Origin: an uncultured Campylobacter sp.
Lineage (GTDB): Bacteria; Campylobacterota; Campylobacteria; Campylobacterales; Campylobacteraceae
Direction: 5' to 3'
Assembly (NCBI RefSeq): GCF_937921625.1
Contig: NZ_CAKZTI010000062.1
Span: forward strand, 1-18,189
Length of the DNA stretch: 18,189 bases
Program-made: the position numbers and the translations under genes
Shown here: positions 6,575-12,760 of the stretch, in pieces
Layout of the letters: each line of letters opens with the position of its first letter
Numbering within the stretch: position 1 is the first letter of the stretch
Notes under the pieces: model-generated
Databases searched by the model: none
The model's input: only the letters and a program-made list of their open reading frames with translations
What the model was told of the DNA's origin: nothing

Positions 6575-8672
6575 AGTAAATGGCAATACCGAAATTTTCG
6601 ATATCAATAAGGTCGCAAAGCAAGCCGCGGGCGCGGCGCTTTTGCGCGTGAAAAATACCGTCGTGCTGGCTACCGTAGCGCGCGAAGAGACGCAGGTGCA
6701 GGAGGACTTTTTGCCCCTTACCGTGCAGTATATCGAAAAGATGTACGCGGCGGGCAGAATCCCCGGAGGCTACATCAAGCGCGAGACCAAGCCTGGCGAT
6801 TTTGAGACGCTCACGAGCCGCATCATAGATCGCTCGCTGCGCCCGCTCTTTCCAAAGGGCTATGCATATCCGACGCAGATCGTAGTTTACGTGCTATCGG
6901 CAGATCCCGAAGTTGATCTGCAAGTCGTCGCTCTTAATGCGGCGTCTGCGGCGCTGTATCTTAGCGACATCCCGATTAAAGCGCCCGTTTGCGGCGTGCG
7001 CATAGGCTATCAAAACGGAAGCTTCATCTTAAATCCGAGCAACTCCGCGCTTAAAAATAGCGCACTTGATCTTTACGTAGCCGGCGTCGGCGATGAGCTT
7101 TTGATGATCGAGATGCGCTCCCTGCCGCAGATTAACGGCGGCGCGCAGCAGATGAATGAATTTGGCGAAGATCTGATGGTGGATGCGATCGATTTTGCCG
7201 CAAAGGCGATAAGCGCGGGCTCAAACGCTTACGAAGAGGCTTTTTTGCCGCTTAAAAAGCCCGATGCGAGCCTAGAGTATAAACCCGAGATCGAGGATGA
7301 GGATATTGCGGACTTCATCGACGCAAATTACAAAGACGCCGTTAAAGCGGCGATCAATCAGATGGCAAAGAGCGAGCGCGCTACCGAACTAAACAAAATC
7401 GTGGATCAAATTTTAGCGACCGAGGCTGCGGCGCAAAACGAATGGAGCCAAGAGGTGATCTCTAGCGTCATCGGCAAGTATAAGCGCGGCATCATCCGCA
7501 CGCAGATCATCGAGGATCGCCGCAGAGCCGACGGGCGCGCGCTTGATGAGGTTCGCCCGATCAGTATCGAGACAAATATCCTGCCGTGCGCGCACGGAAG
7601 CTGCCTATTTACGCGCGGGCAGACGCAAGCTTTAGTCGTCACCACGCTGGGCGGCGATAGCGATGCGCAGCTAAGCGACAGCCTAACGCAGCTTGAGCCG
7701 ATCAGCGATAGATTTATGTTTAACTACAACTTCCCGGGCTTTTGCGTCGGCGAAGCAAGTCCGCTCAAAAGCCCAGGCAGACGCGAGCTAGGACATGGAA
7801 ATTTAGCCAAAAGAGCGCTATATCCAAGTATCGATCTAAACTCGCCGCAGTCTATCCGCGTGGTGAGCGAAATTTTAGAGAGCAACGGCTCAAGCTCGAT
7901 GGCTTCGGTCTGCGGCGGCGCGCTATCGCTTCGGGCGGCGGGTGTGCCTACGCTAAAGCTCGTTGCTGGCGTAGCGATGGGCTTAATTTTTGAGGGCGAA
8001 AAACACGCCGTGCTAACCGACATAATGGGGCTTGAGGATCACGACGGCGATATGGATTTTAAGGTCGCGGGCACCTACGAGGGCATCACCGCGCTTCAGA
8101 TGGATATCAAGCTCGGCGGTATCAGCCTGGAGGTTTTAAAAGAGGCTCTAGCGCAGGCAAAGCAGGCTCGCGCGCATATTTTGGGCATAATGGAGCAGGC
8201 GAACGCAGCAATCGTCATAAATGAAGATGTGCTTCCGAAGCTTGAAATTTTTAGCGTCGAGGCGAGCAAAATCCCGGACATCATCGGTCAGGGCGGCAAG
8301 GTTATAAAAGAGATCACCGAAAGCTTCGGCGTAAATATCGATCTGGATCGCGAAAAGGGCGAGGTCAAGATCCAGGGTGCCAAAGCTAGCGCCGTATCGG
8401 GCGCGAAAGAGAAAATTTTATCGATAGTTTCAAATTCTCGAGATTTTCGCAAGCCGCGCAATGAGCGCAAAGAGGTAAAATTTCAGATCGGCGAGGAGTT
8501 TGACGGCGTGGTGCAAAGCGTGCTGGATTTTGGTACCTTCATCTCGCTACGAGACGGCGTGGACGGGCTGCTGCGCGCTAAATTTATCACGACGCCTTAC
8601 AAGGCAGGCGATGTGGTGCGAGTGCGCGTGACCGAGCAAAAAGGCTCTAAAATTTCACTGGAATTAGCTTAA
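6558..8672 (+). CDS. pnp: polyribonucleotide nucleotidyltransferase (PNPase)
   Basis: A 3'-to-5' phosphorolytic exoribonuclease that degrades mRNA and can add tails; it acts as a homotrimer in the cytoplasm. The 704-residue length matches the family (about 700-711). Domains in order: first RNase PH fold (about 1-210), helical linker, second RNase PH fold (about 300-530, including FMFNYNFPGFCVGE and RRELGHGNLAKRAL), KH domain (IIGQGGKVIKEI, GxxG at about 577-580) and S1 domain (from about 644). Catalytic residues are kept: EDHDGDMDFK corresponds to the metal-binding acids and lysine of E. coli D486, D492 and K494 (here about D494, D500, K502). AAGGAG lies seven bases before the ATG, and the start overlaps the upstream gene by 17 bases. 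The protein ends soon after the S1 fold with no long tail. Confidence 0.97.
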   Translation: MQCKIEVNGNTEIFDINKVAKQAAGAALLRVKNTVVLATVAREETQVQEDFLPLTVQYIEKMYAAGRIPGGYIKRETKPGDFETLTSRIIDRSLRPLFPKGYAYPTQIVVYVLSADPEVDLQVVALNAASAALYLSDIPIKAPVCGVRIGYQNGSFILNPSNSALKNSALDLYVAGVGDELLMIEMRSLPQINGGAQQMNEFGEDLMVDAIDFAAKAISAGSNAYEEAFLPLKKPDASLEYKPEIEDEDIADFIDANYKDAVKAAINQMAKSERATELNKIVDQILATEAAAQNEWSQEVISSVIGKYKRGIIRTQIIEDRRRADGRALDEVRPISIETNILPCAHGSCLFTRGQTQALVVTTLGGDSDAQLSDSLTQLEPISDRFMFNYNFPGFCVGEASPLKSPGRRELGHGNLAKRALYPSIDLNSPQSIRVVSEILESNGSSSMASVCGGALSLRAAGVPTLKLVAGVAMGLIFEGEKHAVLTDIMGLEDHDGDMDFKVAGTYEGITALQMDIKLGGISLEVLKEALAQAKQARAHILGIMEQANAAIVINEDVLPKLEIFSVEASKIPDIIGQGGKVIKEITESFGVNIDLDREKGEVKIQGAKASAVSGAKEKILSIVSNSRDFRKPRNERKEVKFQIGEEFDGVVQSVLDFGTFISLRDGVDGLLRAKFITTPYKAGDVVRVRVTEQKGSKISLELA

Positions 8673-8693
8673 AATTTTAATAGGAGCGTAAAG

Positions 8694-9548
8694 ATGCAGC
8701 TTAAAAAGATATTTTTCCCTATCGGCGGCGGCGAGGAACTGGCAGAGCGCATACACGGAGCGCTGCTAGTGAATAAATTTTTCGGCGCGCACATCAACAT
8801 AATGGCGTGCCAGCTCGATCCTAAGATGATCTACAACGTCCGTATGACGCTAAAAGGCGGCGTGCTGATGGAGGAATTTTTAAAATCCGCAGGAGACGAG
8901 ATGCAGGCCGAGCGCGAGGTGATCAGAGCGATCTTCGACGCCGAATGCGCCAAGCTGGGTTTAGATCAAAGCGACGACGATCACGTCCCAAATAGCGCCG
9001 CTTTGAGGCATATGGTGGGCATCCGCTCCGAGCTAGTCGAGAAATACTCCAAATATTGCGATTTGGTGCTGGTCTCCGTGCCGCCTACGGGCTCTATCAC
9101 GGGCACGTTCGAGGCGGCGGTCACCAAAAGCGGCAAGCCTTGCATCGTCATACCGCGCAAGCTGCAGGAGTTTAGGGCGGATAAAATTTTAGTTTCGCTT
9201 ACCGGCACTGCGGCGTCTGCAAGGGCGCTTGATAATTGGCTAGAGCTTTTACAGCGCGCCAAATCCGTCACCGTCATTACCGCAAATCACTACCTTCAGG
9301 ATGATCTTGCCGAAACTAAGCGCCGCATAAGCGACTATCTAGCCTTGCATGACGTTAAAATCGATGTTTTTGAGGCGTTAAATGCCGAGGGCAAGATCCC
9401 GGGACAGGTGCTACTAGAGTATGCAGACGCGGGCGATTTCGACCTCATCGTCGCGGGCTTACACTCAGACAGCGGCATAAAAGAAATTTTCTTAGGCGGC
9501 GCGTCGAAATACTTCCTGCAAAAGACGAAAATTCCGGTCTTAATGTAG
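8694..9548 (+). CDS. tandem-domain universal stress protein (UspA family)
   Basis: A 284-residue cytoplasmic protein made of two UspA-like nucleotide-binding domains. The first half starts KKIFFPIGGGEELAERIHGA and ends near PCIVIPRK; the second starts DKILVSLTGTAASARALDNW and ends GLHSDSGIKEIFLGGASKYF followed by IPVLM. The end of the second half matches the usual Usp ATP-binding pattern G-x2-G-x8-10-G-S/T plus a closing hydrophobic strand, with Gly-Gly-Ala-Ser in place of the usual G-S. Usp proteins help survival under starvation, oxidative or membrane stress; the specific role here is unknown. AGGAG (8682-8686) lies seven bases before the ATG. The gene follows pnp by 21 bases, so it may be cotranscribed. 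A stem-loop follows directly after its stop. Confidence 0.8.
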   Translation: MQLKKIFFPIGGGEELAERIHGALLVNKFFGAHINIMACQLDPKMIYNVRMTLKGGVLMEEFLKSAGDEMQAEREVIRAIFDAECAKLGLDQSDDDHVPNSAALRHMVGIRSELVEKYSKYCDLVLVSVPPTGSITGTFEAAVTKSGKPCIVIPRKLQEFRADKILVSLTGTAASARALDNWLELLQRAKSVTVITANHYLQDDLAETKRRISDYLALHDVKIDVFEALNAEGKIPGQVLLEYADAGDFDLIVAGLHSDSGIKEIFLGGASKYFLQKTKIPVLM

Positions 9549-9552
9549 CTTG

Positions 9553-9601
9553 AAGCTTAGACGCCGTGTCGCGGCATATCTCCCGCATAGCGTCTAGGCT
9601 T
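9553..9601 (+). terminator. stem-loop just after the stress-protein gene
   Basis: AAGCTTAGACGC (9553-9564) pairs with GCGTCTAGGCTT (9590-9601): twelve pairs including one G-U, around a 25-base loop holding a small GC-rich inner hairpin. It begins five bases after the stop of the Usp gene, the place for a transcription terminator or a 3'-end protector. No T-run follows, so classical intrinsic termination is not certain. Confidence 0.45.
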
Positions 9602-9951
9602 AAGTCGGCTTTCGGGTCGGTTCTAATTAGATAGGCGTAAAATCCTTAGCCGTTGCGGCTTTGCTAGCTTGTCTGTAAATCGCGCGGTTTGCTATTTTGC
9701 GGATGGGTTGAGATTAATTTTTGCCGCTAGCTTTGCTCTCTAGCCGCGTTTGCTTTGCCGCGGCCAGAGAGCAAGTATATCTGCGGCGAGCAGAGTTAGC
9801 GGTCGCGGCAAGCGCGCCGGTCTATCTTTAAGCGTGCGAGTTTGGAATTCGTTTCTTTGCTCGCCATTTTCGGCTGCGTCGTGAAATTTCGCATAAATTT
9901 GAACTTGAAATTTCTGCTTGCACGCTAAATTTTAGATCTCAAGGAGCGCAG
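9602..9951. other. gap before the tandem paralog array
   Basis: No gene is visible on either strand over these 350 bases. The content is GC-rich at first and changes to AT-rich (AAATTT words) near 9890. It holds the nested hairpin at 9724-9802 and a long-range inverted repeat, TTTAAGCGTGC (9827-9837) against GCACGCTAAA (9920-9929). The latter would put the region just before the first paralog's ribosome binding site in a folded leader. I see no clear -10/-35 pair. Confidence 0.4.
9724..9802. repeat. nested inverted repeat (large hairpin)
   Basis: A compact hairpin: TTGCTCTCT (9733-9741) pairs with AGAGAGCAA (9766-9774), then GCCGCG (9743-9748) with CGCGGC (9759-9764), around a ten-base loop TTTGCTTTGC. 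An outer pair CCGCTA (9724-9729) and TAGCGG (9797-9802) can extend it. Fifteen pairs with one A-C mismatch are unlikely by chance. It could be a bidirectional transcription block, a small structured RNA, or a relic repeat. No T-run follows on either strand. Confidence 0.5.
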
Positions 9952-10401
9952 ATGGCGTTTGAAAATGCAATCATTACAAAAGAGGATGATGAGAAGTATG
10001 GATTGAGTGCGCTATATGGTAAGTATAATTATGGAGCAAAGTTGCCAAATCTAAATTTTACAATAGATAGGCAATTAGATTGCTGGCTTTTAAAAATTTA
10101 TAGCTTTCCAGATCCGAATTACGATAGAGCGTTGCTTGCAAAAGCCGTATGGATCTTATGTTGCGATAGCACTCAAATATATGTAGTGTTGGATCAAAAG
10201 GTAGCGGATATGCGATCGGACGAATTCCACAGAATCTGGGAGCTTCTAGATTTAAAACCAAATCATACGCAAAATCTTAGTAAGCAAGATATTTTATGCC
10301 TGTTAAAAGAAATTTTAGAAGTATATAGGGACTGTGATTTGTGGAAACCGGAACCAAATTATACTATGGAACTCCAAGATCTAACTGATCATAAAATCTA
10401 A
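9952..10401 (+). CDS. tandem paralog 1, unknown function (possibly immunity-like)
   Basis: A 149-residue acidic soluble protein with no signal peptide or membrane segment. I do not recognise the family. It starts MAFENAIITKEDDEKYGLS, holds a central DCWLLKIYSFPDPNYD, then FHRIWELLDLKP, and ends YTMELQDLTDHKI. Two more copies follow in the same direction with nearly the same beginning and end but different middles. The base composition is clearly richer in A+T than the genes on either side, which may mean recent acquisition. AAGGAGCGCAG precedes the ATG. Small, acidic, tandemly duplicated cytoplasmic proteins with variable cores are common among immunity proteins of polymorphic toxin systems, but no toxin gene is visible, so that role is only a hypothesis. 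Confidence 0.7.
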   Translation: MAFENAIITKEDDEKYGLSALYGKYNYGAKLPNLNFTIDRQLDCWLLKIYSFPDPNYDRALLAKAVWILCCDSTQIYVVLDQKVADMRSDEFHRIWELLDLKPNHTQNLSKQDILCLLKEILEVYRDCDLWKPEPNYTMELQDLTDHKI

Positions 10402-10430
10402 AATTATTAAAATTTCTTGAGGAGGAGAGA

Positions 10431-10889
10431 ATGGCGTTTGAAAATGTGATCATCACTAAAGAGGATGATGAGAAGTATGGATTGAGTGAAATTTACTACA
10501 AATATAATCCGAAACGCGAAGTTTTTATCAATAAACAAGATTGGGTGATAAACAGAGAGCTTGATTGTTGGCTATGGGATATCTTTTATTTCCCCGATCC
10601 CGAATATGAACATGGAACTCTTGTTAAAGCTATTTGGATTTTATATTATAAAGGTGAAATTATTGAGGCTATCCTTGATTATGACATCGACAGAGCGCTA
10701 AGAGCTAAGTAATTTCATAGAATTTGGCAGCTACTTGATCTAAATCCAAAACAAACTAAATTGATTTCAAGGGATGAAATAATTATACTTTTAAACAATG
10801 CTTTGCAAACATATGGATATGATGGTGTATGGGAGCAAATCCCAAACTGCACTATGGAACTACAAGACTTAACCGATCGTAAAATCTAG
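10431..10889 (+). pseudogene. tandem paralog 2, interrupted by an in-frame stop
   Basis: The second copy starts at ATG 10431 after GAGGAGGAGAGA and is closest to the third copy. Its reading frame stops at TAA 10710-10712, after 93 codons. The same frame then continues FHRIWQLLDLNPKQTK and ends MELQDLTDRKI at TAG 10887-10889. This aligns with the full length of the other copies with no net frameshift. The first copy has Glu-Phe-His at this point, so a single G-to-T change (GAA to TAA) explains the break. Without it the product would be 152 residues. The truncated 93-residue product would lose the HRIW segment and the conserved end. Either the copy is dead, the codon is a sequencing error, or a short form is made. 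Function is unknown, as for its neighbours. Confidence 0.7.
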
Positions 10890-10918
10890 AATTATTAAAA
10901 TTTTTTGAGGAGGAGAGA

Positions 10919-11368
10919 GTGGCATTTGAAAATGCAATCATTACAAAAGAGGATGATGAGAAGTATGGATTGAGCGAAATTTACTACAAATATAATCCAT
11001 ACTATAAGACTTTTATTAATGAGCTCGATTGGACTATTGATCGAAATGCAGATTGTTGGCTAATGCCAGTATATAGTTTTCCTGATCCAGACTATGATCA
11101 TGCAAGCCTTGCTAAAGGCATTTGGATTTTATATCATAAAGGTGAAATTATTGAAGTCACATTGGATTATATATTTGATGAAGGTAAAAAGCTTCATCGA
11201 ATTTGGCAACTTTTGGAATTGGCTCCAAAAACCACAAATACTCTTTCTAAAAAGGATATAGTAGCTTTGCTATTCAAAATTTTGAAAGTTTATGGCTATG
11301 CCGGAACATGGCAAAAAGAAAACTACACTATGGAACTCCAAGACCTAACCGATTGCGGCGTAAAATAG
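10919..11368 (+). CDS. tandem paralog 3, unknown function (possibly immunity-like)
   Basis: The third copy, 149 residues, starts at GTG 10919 directly after GAGGAGGAGAGA, the same ribosome binding site context as copy 2. The product starts MAFENAIITKEDDEKYGLSE, has DCWLMPVYSFPDPDYDHAS in the middle and LHRIWQLLELAP later, and ends YTMELQDLTDCGVK. The first ~55 bases are almost identical to copy 1, but the following 100 bases resemble copy 2 (YYKYNP), so it looks like a mosaic. It is cytoplasmic and acidic with no recognised domain. It is followed by an AT-rich spacer and a convergent antiporter gene. Function is unknown; an immunity or antitoxin-like role is inference from the array arrangement alone. 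Confidence 0.7.
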   Translation: MAFENAIITKEDDEKYGLSEIYYKYNPYYKTFINELDWTIDRNADCWLMPVYSFPDPDYDHASLAKGIWILYHKGEIIEVTLDYIFDEGKKLHRIWQLLELAPKTTNTLSKKDIVALLFKILKVYGYAGTWQKENYTMELQDLTDCGVK

Positions 11369-11396
11369 GGCTTTAAATTTAACTCCATCTTAGTCC

Positions 11397-11490
11397 CGTA
11401 TCAAATCAAATTTTATAGAATTCTAAAATTTCGCAAAATTTTGAAATTCTAAAATTCCAAAATCCTATAATCTTAAAATTCTAAAATTCC
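11397..11490. repeat. AT-rich short repeats between convergent genes
   Basis: AATTCTAAAATT occurs three times (11419-11430, 11445-11456, 11477-11488), with a further imperfect copy between. AAAATTT and AAAATTTT around CGC (about 11425-11442) can form a hairpin on either strand. The position between two converging transcription units suggests a bidirectional terminator. AT-rich repeats are frequent in this genome, so chance expansion is also possible. Confidence 0.45.
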
Positions 11491-11494
11491 CACC

Positions 11495-12634
11495 CTAAAA
11501 TTTCTTGTAAATCAAATTTATCAAAATCATCGACGCGAGCGTCTCTATGAGCGAGGCGATGATCATCGCGAAGTATATCTCTTGCGAGATCGCGGCGGTG
11601 GAGTAAAAGAGCGTCGCCGTGGCGATGACGAGGGTTAGCGGCATAGATAACGATAGCGCGAAAAGCACCGCGCCTTTGCGCCCCATGGTGCTTAAAAACG
11701 TAGCGCTCGCAAGCAGTCTGATACCAAACATCAGCGCCGCTAGGCTCGCGGCAAAGCTCATCACTCCGGGCATAAGAAGCGCCTCAAGCCTGATCACGGC
11801 TCCGGTGTGTATGAAAAATATCGGCACTAAAAAGCCAAAGCCGAACGACGAAAGCTTCTCGATGAGGTCGTCCTTGTGCGAGAAAAAGGTCGGCAGAAAG
11901 GTGCCCGCGATGAAGGCGCCGATGACGACCTCAAGCCCTAAAAGCATCACCCCCGCGCAGATGAGGCAAAATAGCGCCATCGCAAATCGCACGTCCTTTT
12001 CGTTTTTGTCGTATTTGGGCATGATGACCGTTTTTAGCGCGGGGAACCACCAAAATAGAATTTCAAGCCCTTTAAAAACAGCTAGCGCGGCGACCGAAAA
12101 GCCCAAAAGCGCGCCGATATGAAGCGCCATCTCTACGCCGAAGCCGTTTTTAAGGTAGATGCCGCCCACTGTGAGGACGGCGATGCTGATGAGTTCGCCG
12201 ATCACGCCCGCGGGCATCGCGAGATTTAGCCACGCTTGATCCTTGCCGTATTCCTTATACAGCGCCGAAAGCAGCCCGACGCTCATCAAAGGCGCTGCGA
12301 TGATAAGCATCTGCGGCAGTTCAAACATCCAAACCGCAAGCGCGCTTAGGATATAAAGCAGCGCCAAAAAGATTAGGATCAGCCGCAAAATTTTGCGCGG
12401 CATCGCAAGCAGCGCGCGGAAATCCACCTCGCAGCCCGCCAAAAACATAAGGTAGCAAAAGCCGATCTGAGCGGCTAGATCGAAGGTTGCGCTTGGCGGC
12501 AAAAGCCCTAAATTTGCGGCTATGATGCCAAGCATGATCTCCATGGGCGAGAGCGGAATTCTAGCTAGGCTAGCCAAAAAGGGCGAAGCAAAGATCAAAA
12601 ACGATAGCGCGATTAGGACGTAAATTTCATTCAT
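11495..12634 (-). CDS. Kef-type cation/proton antiporter, membrane domain only
   Basis: An inner-membrane antiporter of the CPA2 family (KefB/KefC/NapA-like), exchanging K+ or Na+ for protons. The 379-residue protein is almost wholly hydrophobic, with about 11-13 helices. Family marks include the N-terminal IPLSPMEIMLGIIAANLGLL, LMFLAGCEVDF (the usual GLELD-like helix, here with Cys-Glu), VVIGAFIAGTFLP, and LVPIFFIHTGAVIRLEAL. It lacks the C-terminal nucleotide-binding RCK domain of KefB/KefC (which makes those about 600 residues), so regulation by NAD or glutathione is unlikely through this chain. The start ATG (12632-12634) lies inside the end of a possible small upstream ORF, suggesting coupling. 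The substrate ion cannot be told from sequence. Confidence 0.85.
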   Translation of the reverse strand: MNEIYVLIALSFLIFASPFLASLARIPLSPMEIMLGIIAANLGLLPPSATFDLAAQIGFCYLMFLAGCEVDFRALLAMPRKILRLILIFLALLYILSALAVWMFELPQMLIIAAPLMSVGLLSALYKEYGKDQAWLNLAMPAGVIGELISIAVLTVGGIYLKNGFGVEMALHIGALLGFSVAALAVFKGLEILFWWFPALKTVIMPKYDKNEKDVRFAMALFCLICAGVMLLGLEVVIGAFIAGTFLPTFFSHKDDLIEKLSSFGFGFLVPIFFIHTGAVIRLEALLMPGVMSFAASLAALMFGIRLLASATFLSTMGRKGAVLFALSLSMPLTLVIATATLFYSTAAISQEIYFAMIIASLIETLASMILINLIYKKF

Positions 12635-12737
12635 ACGCTTTGGCCTCGCACCCTTTTATATTTTTCCCACGCTGTTTTAGAATTTTTTCGTATCTTTCTA
12701 GCATTTTCTCTGGTTGCTCAGGGGCTTTTCTTATCAT
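12627..12737 (-). CDS. possible small ORF coupled to the antiporter gene
   Basis: A 36-codon frame, MIRKAPEQPEKMLERYEKIL and onward, ending KAYE, very charged and probably helical. Its TGA overlaps the antiporter start by eight bases. AAGGAAG lies about nine bases before the ATG. It lies in the gap between the phosphoesterase and antiporter genes, and its frame stays open upstream into the phosphoesterase gene. It may be a leader peptide or a real small protein, or only a chance frame. I recognise no family. Confidence 0.3.
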   Translation of the reverse strand: MIRKAPEQPEKMLERYEKILKQRGKNIKGCEAKAYE

Positions 12738-12760
12738 TTCAAGACTTCCTTTCATTCGCT

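Larger units (their letters stand above)
9952..11368 (+). repeat. three-copy tandem gene repeat with constant ends
   Basis: The repeat unit is about 480 bases: gene plus spacer. A 29-base block starting at 9979, and its equivalents after 10431 and 10919, is identical in all three copies. The spacers between copies (10402-10430 and 10890-10918) share AATTATTAAAATTT and GAGGAGGAGAGA. The middles of the genes differ much more than the ends. This pattern points to duplication followed by divergence or recombination in the middle. Confidence 0.75.

Noticed and set aside
9549..11368. CRISPR array or insertion sequence as explanation for the repeats
   Set aside because: Repeat units are whole genes of about 480 bases, not short repeats with spacers, and there are no terminal inverted repeats or transposase.
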